Source: Bryobacteraceae bacterium
Lineage (GTDB): Bacteria; Acidobacteriota; Terriglobia; Bryobacterales; Bryobacteraceae
Assembly (NCBI GenBank): GCA_025055455.1
Contig: JANWXD010000001.1
Location: forward strand, 186,001-250,000
Direction: 5' to 3'
Length of the DNA stretch: 64,000 nt
This document shows, in pieces, positions 54,234 to 62,293 of this stretch; the stretch's first letter is position 1; each line of letters starts with the position of its first letter. The position numbers and the translations under genes are program-made. The notes beneath the pieces are model-generated. The model did not search any database and was not told where the DNA came from. It saw only the letters and a program-made list of their open reading frames with translations.

Positions 54234-54650
54234 TTACGACACCCCCAGGGCCTTGCTGGCTTTCCGCAGATCCGGGGACTTGACCCAGAGGATCGCCCCG
54301 TAGCGGCCTGCTCCAGCGCAAATGGCTTGGATGGCAGTGACGTTGATGCCGGCCGTTGCCAGCTTTCCCATGACTTCGGCCACCGCGCCCGGCCGGTCTT
54401 CGCCCTGGATGAGAAAGCCAGACTTCTTCGGGCTCAGCTTCAGACCGGCCTTCCGGGCCGCCTTGGCAAAGGCTGCGGGGTTTTCCGGGATGAAGTCAAG
54501 CTGGGCCTTCCGGGCCGCGGCGGGAAAGCCGGAGAAGGCAAGGAGGTTGACCCCGGCCTCGTGCAGAGCTGCCAGGATGCGCGCACCCTCGCCAGGTTTA
54601 TCAGGAACCGTCACGTAGTAGTAGTCAACGCGCCGAATTTCTTCAGCCAT
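54234..54650 (-). CDS. ACT-domain protein
   Basis: The product has 138 residues with two ACT-like units: YYYVTVPDKPGEGARILAAL with GVNLLAFSGFP, and GFLIQGEDRPGAVAEVMGKL with GINVTAIQAICAGAGRYGAI. ACT domains bind small ligands such as amino acids. Stand-alone pairs like this are probable regulators or sensors. A perfect ribosome site GGAGGTGACT precedes the ATG at 54648-54650, which settles the start. Confidence 0.85.
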   Translation of the reverse strand: MAEEIRRVDYYYVTVPDKPGEGARILAALHEAGVNLLAFSGFPAAARKAQLDFIPENPAAFAKAARKAGLKLSPKKSGFLIQGEDRPGAVAEVMGKLATAGINVTAIQAICAGAGRYGAILWVKSPDLRKASKALGVS

Positions 54651-54853
54651 AGTCACCTCCGCTCCTATGTTATCGTGAATTTTCTGCTTCGGATCCCGAG
54701 AAGTTAGAAAAATTGCGACTATCTGGCCTAGCTTTGCGCTCATGATAACGGAATCCGACAGGGGGGAAGCAGGTGCACGAAGCCGCCGCAACGTCCCCTT
54801 GCCAATCCGTTCCGCCTAGGGCATGATGGGCCGAGAAGGGTGAACGCGAAGCC

Positions 54854-55543
54854 ATGACGCACGAGGAGGCGGCGGAGGCCCGTCTCTTGGCGGCGTTGAT
54901 CGATGCGCACCAACAGGATTGCGCCCAGCTCTCTCGCGTCCTGCACGATGAAGTCGGCCAGATCCTGACTGCGGTGGGTCTGCAGTTGGAGCTGCTACGA
55001 CTCGACTTTCGCGAGCAGCTCCCGGCGCTCGACGCGCGCCTGGCCGCTATCCAAGCCCTGCTCGAAACCGCCGTCTCGCGGATCCGCAGGATAAGTTACG
55101 ACCTGGATCCGGCCTTGGTGGAAAAGGCCGGGCTCGCATTCGCCTTGGAGCAGCTGGTGGGACGCTACCGGCAAAAGTTCGATGGCCCGCTGCGTCTGAT
55201 GGTGGATCTGCCCGAGCGGCTCCCGGACGACGTCGCCAAGGCTTTCTATGAGATCGCCGACCGGGCGCTGGCGAATGCGGTACAACACGCCCAGACTCCT
55301 CGGATCGAGGTGCTCGTGCACCCCTCGGCGGAAGGCAGCGTGCTCGAGGTACGGGACTGGGGAGTGGGGTTTTCCCGCCACCCGCCGGGGCAGAAAATCC
55401 GGGGCCTGGGGGTTCTCCTGATGGAGCATTTCGCGGCCCGGGCGGGAATCCGGCTGTCGATTGAAAGCATACTCGGGCAGGGCACGGTGGTCAGAGCCGT
55501 CCGCCCCAACGCGAGCGTGTCCAGCCGGGCGACCCGGGATTGA
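54854..55543 (+). CDS. Soluble sensor histidine kinase (NarX/DesK-type HisKA_3)
   Basis: This 229-residue protein is a bare transmitter: the dimerisation/phosphoacceptor helix SRVLHDEVGQILTAVGLQ with His31, then an ATPase domain with RALANAVQHAQTPRIEVLV (N box), VRDWGVGFS (G1) and GLGVLLMEHFAARAG (G2). There is no membrane span and no sensor domain, so it must sense through a partner or its short N-terminus. The response regulator gene follows 9 nt later. Confidence 0.88.
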   Translation: MTHEEAAEARLLAALIDAHQQDCAQLSRVLHDEVGQILTAVGLQLELLRLDFREQLPALDARLAAIQALLETAVSRIRRISYDLDPALVEKAGLAFALEQLVGRYRQKFDGPLRLMVDLPERLPDDVAKAFYEIADRALANAVQHAQTPRIEVLVHPSAEGSVLEVRDWGVGFSRHPPGQKIRGLGVLLMEHFAARAGIRLSIESILGQGTVVRAVRPNASVSSRATRD

Positions 55544-55552
55544 GGTAAGTCT

Positions 55553-56236
55553 ATGGCCCACACAATCTTGTTGGTGGACGATCACAAGATTATGCGAGAT
55601 GGCCTGCGCGCCATCCTCCAGCATGCCCCGGAGTTCGTGGTGGTGGGCGAGGCCGACAGTGGGACCGAGGCGGTGCGGCTGGCTAAGAGCTTGCGCCCGG
55701 AGATCGTGCTGATGGATATCGGCATGCCCGGTATGAACGGCATCGAGGCCACAGCAGAGATTTTGCGTCACTTTCCCGAGGCAAAAGTGGTCATTCTTTC
55801 CATGTACGACGACGAGCACTCCGTCGTGAGCGCCATCCGTTCCGGCGCCCGCGCCTTTGTGCTGAAGAAAGCTTCCGACAGTGACCTTCTGGACGCCTTG
55901 CGTACCGTGGCCAAAGGCGGATCGTACCTCAGCCCGCAAGTTTCCGATAAACTGCTGCACTGCATTCAGCGCGGGGATCTGGAGACCAAAGCGCCGGGCT
56001 CGCCGCTCAGCACGTTGTCCCCGCGCGAGCTCCAAGTGATGCGATTGGTGGCCGAAGGCAAGACCAGCAAGGAAATCGCCGCCATGTTGGATCTGGGATT
56101 ACAGACGGTGCGGAGTTACCGTAAGACGATGATGAAAAAGCTCGGAGTCACCAACGTCGCCGAGCTGACCACGATGGCCTTGGCGGCGGGGCTCACGCGC
56201 TTTCCGGCCCCGCAAAACCCGGAGGGTGCCCCGTGA
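55553..56236 (+). CDS. NarL/FixJ-family response regulator
   Basis: The product has 227 residues. The receiver domain has the acidic pair in LLVDDHK, phosphoacceptor Asp55 in VLMDIGMPGMNG and Lys near 105 (FVLKKAS). The LuxR-type helix-turn-helix is LSPRELQVMRLVAEGKTSKE, IAAMLDLGLQTVRSYRKTMM. It is partner to the histidine kinase upstream. Its stop overlaps the amidohydrolase start (GTG) by 4 bp, so the regulator and that enzyme share a transcript. Confidence 0.92.
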   Translation: MAHTILLVDDHKIMRDGLRAILQHAPEFVVVGEADSGTEAVRLAKSLRPEIVLMDIGMPGMNGIEATAEILRHFPEAKVVILSMYDDEHSVVSAIRSGARAFVLKKASDSDLLDALRTVAKGGSYLSPQVSDKLLHCIQRGDLETKAPGSPLSTLSPRELQVMRLVAEGKTSKEIAAMLDLGLQTVRSYRKTMMKKLGVTNVAELTTMALAAGLTRFPAPQNPEGAP

Positions 56237-57183
56237 ACGGGATGCCCACCCCGTGGGGCGTGATCCCCGTTGGCGACGCCCACATCCACTTTTTCTCCCA
56301 TCGGTTTTTCTCCCTACTCGCCAGCCAGCGCCCCGGTCCGCCCACCGAGCAGTCCGTGGAAGCCGCCGGAGCGACGCTCGGCTGGGAGATGCCCCCGCCG
56401 GAGCCCGAGCGCCTGGCCGCCCGCTGGGTGGAAGAGCTGGACCGCTACGGGGTGTCCCGCGCCGCCTTGATCGCCAGCTTGCCAGGGGACGAAGACTCGG
56501 TGGCAGCCGCCGTCGGGGCTTACCCCGAGCGTTTCTTCGGCTATTTCATGGTGGATCCCTGCGCCCCGGATGCGCTGGCGCGCGTCCAGAAGGCCCTGGC
56601 CGGGGGACGTCTGCGCGGCGTATGTTTGTTCCCCGCCATGCACCGCTACTCCCTCCACGACGAGCGCGTCACCGCGGTGCTGGAGCTGGCCGCCTGCCAG
56701 CCGGCGGCCGTGATCTTCGTCCACTGCGGCGTCCTCACGGTCGGGGTTCGCCAGAGGCTGGGATTGCCGTCGCAATTCGACTTGCGATACTCCAACCCCG
56801 TTGACCTCCATGCGCTGGCGTTGCGCTACCCCAGGCTCCGCTTTGTGATTCCTCACTTCGGGGCGGGCTATTTTCGCGAGGCGCTCATGGTCGCCGACCT
56901 GTGCCCGAACGTGTATTTCGACACCTCCAGTAGCAATCAATGGATTCGGTATCTGGCTCCGGAGATCGATCTCAAGACGGTGTTCCGCCGTTCGTTGGAC
57001 GTGCTGGGAGCGCGACGCCTGCTGTTCGGCACCGATTCTTCTTTCTTCCCTCGAGGGTGGAACAAAGCGATTTTCGACACACAGGCTGAAATTCTCCGCG
57101 ATCTCGGCCTGTCCGAAGAAGAAGCCCGCTGGATCTTCGGCGAAAATCTCGAGCGAATTTTTTCGAATTCTCGAGAGCCTTGA
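56233..57183 (+). CDS. Amidohydrolase family protein (amidohydrolase 2/TIM-barrel)
   Basis: The product has 316 residues. Metal ligands are visible as GDAHIHFF (Asp15, His17, His19), VIFVHCG (near 165), FVIPHFGAGYF (near 210) and the catalytic Asp in LLFGTDSSFFP (near 258). This matches the COG2159 group of hydrolases and decarboxylases. The start is GTG at 56233, overlapping the response regulator stop. It is preceded by a two-component system and followed by the PaaK-like gene. The substrate is unknown. Confidence 0.85.
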   Translation: MNGMPTPWGVIPVGDAHIHFFSHRFFSLLASQRPGPPTEQSVEAAGATLGWEMPPPEPERLAARWVEELDRYGVSRAALIASLPGDEDSVAAAVGAYPERFFGYFMVDPCAPDALARVQKALAGGRLRGVCLFPAMHRYSLHDERVTAVLELAACQPAAVIFVHCGVLTVGVRQRLGLPSQFDLRYSNPVDLHALALRYPRLRFVIPHFGAGYFREALMVADLCPNVYFDTSSSNQWIRYLAPEIDLKTVFRRSLDVLGARRLLFGTDSSFFPRGWNKAIFDTQAEILRDLGLSEEEARWIFGENLERIFSNSREP

Positions 57184-57226
57184 GAAAAATTTCCCGCGGG
57201 ATCCACTTAATTTTTCTGGAAAACTC

Positions 57227-58072
57227 TTGCTCTTGAGCGAAGCGGCGCTCCGGCCCGCCGGCGTCAGTCCGGACGTGCGCTTGGTGCGGTTCCAGGCCGT
57301 GCTCCGGGCCGCAGCGCAAACCCGATACTACGCTCCTCGGCTCGAGGCGGCGGCCCTGCGGGAGCCGTGGCACGGGCCGGACGTCACGACGGCGGAGACA
57401 GCTCTGCGTCGGCTTCCGCCGACCGACCTGACGTCGTGGCTGCTGCGGCCGGATGAGTTCGTCAACCGGCAGGCGCGGCCGCCCAGCAAGACGCACTTGT
57501 TCTTCCCTGGGCCCCGACCGTGTCGGACCGCTCTGCTTCGCCGCTGGGGCCGGAGCGCCGAATTCAATCTCACCAGCCGGCTCCTGGCGTGGTTCCCACC
57601 CGACCTGCTGGTGGGGTCCGCGCGACACCTCGGCCGGATGGCGGAGGCCGTGCAGAACCAGCAGTGCGACCCCCTGCGCGTGAACCTCGCCGTGGTGGCG
57701 TGGATCGGTCCGGAGCAGGGCTTTTTGGACGAGGCCACGCGCGACTTGCTGTGGCGCACTTTCCAAGTGCCGGTCTTCGTGCAGCTTGTCGGGCCCGCGG
57801 GAGAGATTCTGGCGTGGGAGTGCGAGGCGCACGACGGACTGCACGTGGAATCCAGCCAAGGCATCTGCGAATTTTCCGCCGGCGAGCTGCTGATCACCTC
57901 GCTCGTCAGCATGCGGCGCCCGGTCTTGCGGCTGCGAACGGGGCTGACGGGCGCCGTAACCGACGCGCCCTGTCCGTGCGGCGTCTCCTCACAGCGGCTC
58001 ACCGACTTGCGGCGGCGAAGAATTCCCGAGGCCCGCGTCGCCGTGGCGGGCGCTTCCGCGGCGGCCGACTGA
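57227..58072 (+). CDS. Truncated PaaK/F390-synthetase-like protein lacking the adenylation core
   Basis: The product has 281 residues. The N-terminus (RFQAVLRAAAQTRYYAPRLE, LRRLPPTDLTSWLL) resembles the start of phenylacetate-CoA ligases. The C-half matches their second part: DLLVGSARHLGRMAEAVQN, LAWECEAHDGLHVE, GELLITSLVSMRRPVLRLRT and DAPCPCG. The Ser/Thr/Gly-rich ATP loop and the YGSTE-like motif are missing (QLVGPAG instead), and the protein is about 150 residues short. It may be a pseudo-enzyme or a binding protein. The start TTG at 57227 has GGA 7 nt upstream. It is probably the last gene of the kinase-regulator-amidohydrolase operon. Confidence 0.65.
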   Translation: MLLSEAALRPAGVSPDVRLVRFQAVLRAAAQTRYYAPRLEAAALREPWHGPDVTTAETALRRLPPTDLTSWLLRPDEFVNRQARPPSKTHLFFPGPRPCRTALLRRWGRSAEFNLTSRLLAWFPPDLLVGSARHLGRMAEAVQNQQCDPLRVNLAVVAWIGPEQGFLDEATRDLLWRTFQVPVFVQLVGPAGEILAWECEAHDGLHVESSQGICEFSAGELLITSLVSMRRPVLRLRTGLTGAVTDAPCPCGVSSQRLTDLRRRRIPEARVAVAGASAAAD

Positions 58073-58089
58073 GTCGCTGCTTCGTGGGG

Positions 58090-58116
58090 ATGACAACGAA
58101 AACGGGGTGGTATCAT
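58090..58116 (+). promoter_or_regulatory. Possible promoter of tRNA-Leu
   Basis: ATGACA (58090-58095) and TATCAT (58111-58116) lie upstream of the tRNA with a short 15-bp spacer. The -10 is convincing; the -35 is doubtful. Confidence 0.3.
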
Positions 58117-58141
58117 GAGTGCGGATGGTCCTAACCGACTC

Positions 58142-58228
58142 GCGAACGTGGCGGAACTGGCAGACGCACCAGACTTAGGATCTGGCGGGAGCAATCCCGT
58201 GGGGGTTCGACTCCCCCCGTTCGCACCA
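58142..58228 (+). tRNA. tRNA-Leu (anticodon TAG)
   Basis: This 87-nt class II tRNA has an encoded CCA. Acceptor arms GCGAACG/CGTTCGC pair fully. The anticodon stem CCAGA/TCTGG encloses CTTAGGA (anticodon TAG), the long variable arm is CGGGAGCAATCCCGT, and the T arm is GGGGG-TTCGACT-CCCCC. It reads leucine CUA codons. Confidence 0.96.
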
Positions 58229-58372
58229 TAGTCGGTGATTCCTGTTTCAGTCTCTCTCCAGCACATTGAAAATACCGGGGATTTTCTTATTGACTTTCCG
58301 AGTTTTCGGTCCCATAGTTAAGGTGAGGAGCTCACAGAAGTCAAGGGCGCTCCCCAGGAGGAGGGAGTAGAA

Positions 58373-58885
58373 GTGCACGCGCCCGAATCGCATCGCGCTG
58401 CTCCGCTAGCAACCGTCTCTGACGCCACAGCCTGCAACGTGCTGGTGCTGGCAGTGAGTCCCCTTCCCGACGACCACATCAGTCTGCGCGCTATCTTCCG
58501 CCATTCGAAATGGCAACTCCACTCCGCGGCCACCCTCGAGGAAGCGCGCGCGTTTCTTTATGCGAATCCGGTCGGAGTCGTGCTGAGCGAGTGCACACTG
58601 GCTGAGGGAAAGACCTGGAAGGACCTGCTGCGTGCCGTGGAAGTTCTTCGCCATCCACCTCCGCTGATCGTCACATCCCGGCTTGCCGATGAGTGCCTCT
58701 GGGCTGAGGTACTGAACTTGGGGGGCTACGACCTTCTGATCAAGCCATTCGATCCCACGGAAGTGTTTCGCGTCGTCAGCCTGGCTTGGTTGTCTTGGAA
58801 AAGCCGCATCGAGAAGAGCCGGCCGGCGCGCGAGCGGACGCATAAGGCGGGTAACGCCGCGGTGTGGAAGGCGGGGGCGGGCTAA
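58373..58885 (+). CDS. Receiver-like protein with degenerate phosphorylation site
   Basis: The product has 170 residues with a response-regulator receiver fold after a 20-residue tail: CNVLVLAVSPLPDDHISLR, GVVLSECTLAEGKTWKDLL at the phosphoacceptor strand, PPPLIVTSRLADECLW and GGYDLLIKPFDPTEVFRVV, with the conserved Lys-Pro kept. The phosphoacceptor Asp is replaced (Ser-Glu-Cys), so normal phosphorylation is unlikely. The start is GTG at 58373 with GGAGGAGGGAG as ribosome site. It overlaps the convergent epimerase stop by 4 bp. Similar short proteins seem frequent in Acidobacteria. Confidence 0.78.
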   Translation: MHAPESHRAAPLATVSDATACNVLVLAVSPLPDDHISLRAIFRHSKWQLHSAATLEEARAFLYANPVGVVLSECTLAEGKTWKDLLRAVEVLRHPPPLIVTSRLADECLWAEVLNLGGYDLLIKPFDPTEVFRVVSLAWLSWKSRIEKSRPARERTHKAGNAAVWKAGAG

Positions 58886-59841
58886 GGGCGGTTCGGCGGC
58901 TGGCAGAGCCAGTCCCAAAAACGGCGGAGCCCATCCTCGAAGGAGGTTACGGGTCGAAAGTTCAACAACGCTTCGGCCTTGGAGATATCCGCAAACGTAC
59001 GCGGCACGTCGCCGGGTGGCAGTGAGTGGCGCTCGATCGCGGCTTTCAGGCCCGAGACCCGCTCAAGGGCGTGGATCATCTCCCGCAACGCGATGGGCCG
59101 GTGATGGCCGAGGTTAATGACTTCGTAGGGTGTGGCCGCGTAATCCATGGCTGCCCGCACGCCCTCGATGATATCCGCGATATAGGTGTAGTCGCGGCAA
59201 GTGTTGCCGTCACCGAAGACCGGAAGTGGCTTGCCCTCGAGCAGCAGACGAGCGAATTTATGAATAGCCAGGTCCGGCCGCTGGCGGGGCCCGTAGACGG
59301 TGAAAAACCGCAGCGCAATGAACCGAATGCCGTACAGGTGGCTGTAGACGTGGCCCATGAGCTCGCCGCTGACCTTGGTGCTCGCGTAAGGACTGATCGG
59401 ACGCAGCACCGGATCGTCCTCGCGCCATGGGACATTGGGGTTCAGCCCGTAGACGCTGCTGGATGAGGCGAAAACGAACTGAGCGACGCCGCGCTCCCGG
59501 GCCAGCTCCAGCAGATTCTGGGTGCCGCGCACATTGACGTCCTGATACCCAACCGCGTCCTCGACGGAGCGCCGCACCCCCGCCTTGGCCGCCAAGTGCA
59601 CGATCACATCGAAGCGATCGGGGAGATCCCGTCGAAGGACGCTCAGGTCTCTGACATCGGCCTCGACCATGCGGAAACATGGATTGGTCCGGTGTGCTGC
59701 CACGTTGGCGCGTTTGATCGCAGGGTCGTAGGACGGATCGAAGTTGTCTACGCCAGTCACCCGCCATCCTTCGGCCAGCAGGCGGTCCACCAAGTGGCTA
59801 CCGATAAAACCGGCGGCGCCGGTTATAAGGGCGTGTTTCAT
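58882..59841 (-). CDS. NAD-dependent sugar-nucleotide epimerase (UDP-glucuronate 4-epimerase-like)
   Basis: This 319-residue extended SDR has the NAD motif [12 protein letters not shown] (residues 6-17), [12 protein letters not shown], the catalytic Ser region FASSSSVYG and the Tyr-x3-Lys YASTK (Tyr152, Lys156). [20 protein letters not shown] is typical of UDP-glucuronate/galactose 4-epimerases. It provides activated sugars for polysaccharide. No ribosome site is evident before the ATG at 59841. Confidence 0.9.
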   Translation of the reverse strand: MKHALITGAAGFIGSHLVDRLLAEGWRVTGVDNFDPSYDPAIKRANVAAHRTNPCFRMVEADVRDLSVLRRDLPDRFDVIVHLAAKAGVRRSVEDAVGYQDVNVRGTQNLLELARERGVAQFVFASSSSVYGLNPNVPWREDDPVLRPISPYASTKVSGELMGHVYSHLYGIRFIALRFFTVYGPRQRPDLAIHKFARLLLEGKPLPVFGDGNTCRDYTYIADIIEGVRAAMDYAATPYEVINLGHHRPIALREMIHALERVSGLKAAIERHSLPPGDVPRTFADISKAEALLNFRPVTSFEDGLRRFWDWLCQPPNRP

Positions 59842-59933
59842 CTAAGTTTCAAGCGCCGACGACAAATCTTACGAGCGAAGCCAACGCCGGGCAGCTCCCC
59901 GCGGTGCTCCTCGCCCCGTCGCCGGGGGCTTCC

Positions 59934-60602
59934 TCACGACGGCTGGAGCACGCGCCGGACCCAGACCCTGCCAGCGGCGGGCCGTCCGAGCTGCACCGGG
60001 CGGCCGTCCACGCGCAGGTTCAGCGTTTCGTCCCAGTTGCGGCCCAGCACGCGCAAGCGAACGCCGGGGCGAAGTCCGAGCCCGTCCAGATACTCCAGCA
60101 GTTTCCGGTCCCGTTCGAACACGCTCACGACCTCGACGTCGGTCTGAGAAGCCGCCTCATCGAGCGGCAGCAACCCGCGCCGCCTGCGGTCTTCCGGCGT
60201 ATCCATACCCACGCGGTTTCCATGGGGACAGGGCGCATCCGTGCCCAGCTTCTCGGCCAGCCGCCTTTCGAAGTCCTCCGAGACGGCGTGCTCGAGTTGT
60301 TCCGCCTCTTCGTGCACCTTGTACCACTCCATGCCGAAAATCTCGGTGAGCATCCGTTCGATGAGATGATGACGGTTGAGCAGGCGGTTGGCAATTTCCC
60401 GGCCCGCCGGCGTGAGCGAAAGCTGGCCCCCCTTGCCGACGCGGATGAGTCCGTCCCGCTTGAGGCGCTTGATCGCCATGGCCACGGCAGGCGCGGAAAC
60501 GTTCAGCCAGCGCACCAGCGTGGCGGCAATCACCGTCTCTCCCTCGGATTCGGCCTCCGCGATCGTTTTCAGGTAATTCTCCTTGGAGATGGTGATCTTC
60601 AC
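59934..60602 (-). CDS. DtxR/MntR-family metal-dependent transcriptional regulator
   Basis: The product has 222 residues. The N-terminal winged helix is YLKTIAEAESEGETVIAATL with recognition helix SAPAVAMAIKRLKRDGLI. The dimerisation domain carries metal ligands in RHHLIERMLTEIFGMEWYKV and HEEAEQLEHAVSEDFERRL. A C-terminal FeoA-like SH3 domain follows (LDGLGLRPGVRLRVL). With Fe or Mn bound it would repress metal uptake genes; none is adjacent. The start is GTG at 60602, 9 nt after a TACAAT -10 box. Confidence 0.9.
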   Translation of the reverse strand: MKITISKENYLKTIAEAESEGETVIAATLVRWLNVSAPAVAMAIKRLKRDGLIRVGKGGQLSLTPAGREIANRLLNRHHLIERMLTEIFGMEWYKVHEEAEQLEHAVSEDFERRLAEKLGTDAPCPHGNRVGMDTPEDRRRRGLLPLDEAASQTDVEVVSVFERDRKLLEYLDGLGLRPGVRLRVLGRNWDETLNLRVDGRPVQLGRPAAGRVWVRRVLQPS

Positions 60603-60611
60603 GCTACCCCG

Positions 60612-60617
60612 ATTGTA
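60612..60617 (-). promoter_or_regulatory. -10 box of the dtxR-like gene (leaderless)
   Basis: On the minus strand GC-TACAAT precedes the GTG at 60602 by nine bases. It overlaps the -35 of the divergent peptidase promoter. Confidence 0.5.
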
Positions 60618-60642
60618 GCGCGCGCGGATTCCCTGCTATGCT
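60613..60642 (+). promoter_or_regulatory. Promoter of the M28 peptidase gene (leaderless)
   Basis: TTGTAG (60613-60618), an 18-bp spacer and TATGCT (60637-60642) are followed by seven bases and the ATG at 60650. Confidence 0.5.
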
Positions 60643-60649
60643 CGGGACC

Positions 60650-62293
60650 ATGACGCGCCGAACCGTTTGGATCGTGCTCTGGGCGGCCTGGATTGCGCTG
60701 CCGCTGGTGTCCGCGCAAGAGAAAGTCGACCTGCTGGCGGTGCACCGCATCCGCGCCGAGGCGTTGAACAACCCCAAGGTGATGGAGCACGTCTTTTATC
60801 TGACCGACGTGCACGGACCGCGGCTGGCGGGTTCGCCCGGTTACCGCGCCGCGGCCGAGTGGGCGGTGAAACAACTCAAAGAATGGGGCATCGACAACGC
60901 GCGCCTGGAAGGCTTCGGCTCCATGGGACGGAGCTGGTCGTTCGTCCATTATGCGGGCCGCCTGGTGGAGCCCCAGCCCGCGCCGCTGATCGGGTTTCCG
61001 CTGGCGTGGACGCCGGGGACCAACGGAAAGGTCTCGGCCGAGCCGGTCCTGGCGCCCATGCCGCTTGGCAACTCGGACGAGGAACTGGAAAAGACGCTGG
61101 CTGCATTCCGGGGCAAGCTGCGGGGGAAGATCGTGTTGATCGACAACCCGCGGGAGCTGGAGCTGGTCGTGCAGCCGCTCGCCCGGCGCTTCACCGACGC
61201 CGAGCTGGCCTCCGAGGCGCTGGCCCCCGACCCGCGGCCGGAGTCCCCCTTTGCGGCGCCGATCCCGCGGCCCCAGGGTCCCCCGGCGGCGCCCGGCCCG
61301 CGCGGCCCGTTCGATCGGGAGGGCGTGCGCCGCCGCGCCAACCGCCGCATCCAGTTTCTCAAGGAAGAGGGCGCCTTGGTGGTGGTGAGCGCCGGACTGC
61401 GAGGGGATCGCGGTACCATCTTCGCGACGTCGTTCGGATCCCGAGAGCCGAAAGATCCCCTGCCTCCGCCGGCCGTGGCGATCGCCATCGAACACTACAA
61501 CCGCATCGCGCGGCTGTTGAACAAGAAGATCCCGGTCCGGTTGGAGTTCGAGATCGAAACGCGGTTTCACGACGACGCCCAGGGTTACAACGTCATCGCG
61601 GAGATCCCAGGCGGGAGCAAGAAAGAGGAAATTGTCATGTTGGGCGCGCACCTGGATTCCTGGATCGCCGGCACCGGCGCCACCGATAACGCGGCCGGCT
61701 GCGCGGTGATGCTCGAAGCCATGCGCATCCTCAAGACGTTGGATTTCAAGATGGACCGCACCGTGCGGCTGGCTCTTTGGGACGGAGAAGAACAGGGTTT
61801 CCTCGGCTCGCGCGCATACGTCAAGGAGCATTTTGCGGACCGGGAAACCATGGCGCTGAAGCCCGCCCACGCCAAGCTGGCGGCTTACTTCAACTTGGAC
61901 AACGGCAGCGGCCGGATCCGCGGGGTGTATCTGCAAAACAACGACATGGTGCGGCCCATCTTTCAGGCCTGGCTCGAACCGTTCCGGGATCTGGGCGCGA
62001 CGACGCTCACGATTCGTAACACCGGCGGCACGGACCACCTCTCATTCGACGAGGTCGGCTTGCCCGGGTTCCAGTTCATCCAGGATCCGCTCGAGTACAG
62101 CACGCGCACGCACCACTCCAACATGGACCTCTACGACCATGTGCGAGGCGGAGACCTGATGCAGGCTTCGGCGGTGGTGGCCTCGTTCGCCTATCACGCC
62201 GCGATGCGCCCCGAGATGCTCCCGCGCAAGCCCTTGCCCAAGCCCCGCCCGCGTCCGGAAAGCAAAGCCGAAGGCGGGCCGTCGGGAGGCTAA
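60650..62293 (+). CDS. M28-family zinc metallopeptidase, exported
   Basis: The product has 547 residues with a signal peptide (MTRRTVWIVLWAAWIALPLV, then SAQ), a protease-associated-like region with a proline-rich insert near residues 190-225, and an M28 catalytic domain. Zinc ligands are in MLGAHLDSW (His), GATDNAAGC (Asp), LWDGEEQGFLGS (Glu), FNLDNGSGRIRG (Asp) and THHSNMD (His). It is an amino- or carboxypeptidase acting outside the cytoplasm. The second ATG, at 60650, is chosen; an ATG at 60638 overlaps the -10 box. It converges with the ChbG gene (4-bp stop overlap). Confidence 0.88.
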   Translation: MTRRTVWIVLWAAWIALPLVSAQEKVDLLAVHRIRAEALNNPKVMEHVFYLTDVHGPRLAGSPGYRAAAEWAVKQLKEWGIDNARLEGFGSMGRSWSFVHYAGRLVEPQPAPLIGFPLAWTPGTNGKVSAEPVLAPMPLGNSDEELEKTLAAFRGKLRGKIVLIDNPRELELVVQPLARRFTDAELASEALAPDPRPESPFAAPIPRPQGPPAAPGPRGPFDREGVRRRANRRIQFLKEEGALVVVSAGLRGDRGTIFATSFGSREPKDPLPPPAVAIAIEHYNRIARLLNKKIPVRLEFEIETRFHDDAQGYNVIAEIPGGSKKEEIVMLGAHLDSWIAGTGATDNAAGCAVMLEAMRILKTLDFKMDRTVRLALWDGEEQGFLGSRAYVKEHFADRETMALKPAHAKLAAYFNLDNGSGRIRGVYLQNNDMVRPIFQAWLEPFRDLGATTLTIRNTGGTDHLSFDEVGLPGFQFIQDPLEYSTRTHHSNMDLYDHVRGGDLMQASAVVASFAYHAAMRPEMLPRKPLPKPRPRPESKAEGGPSGG

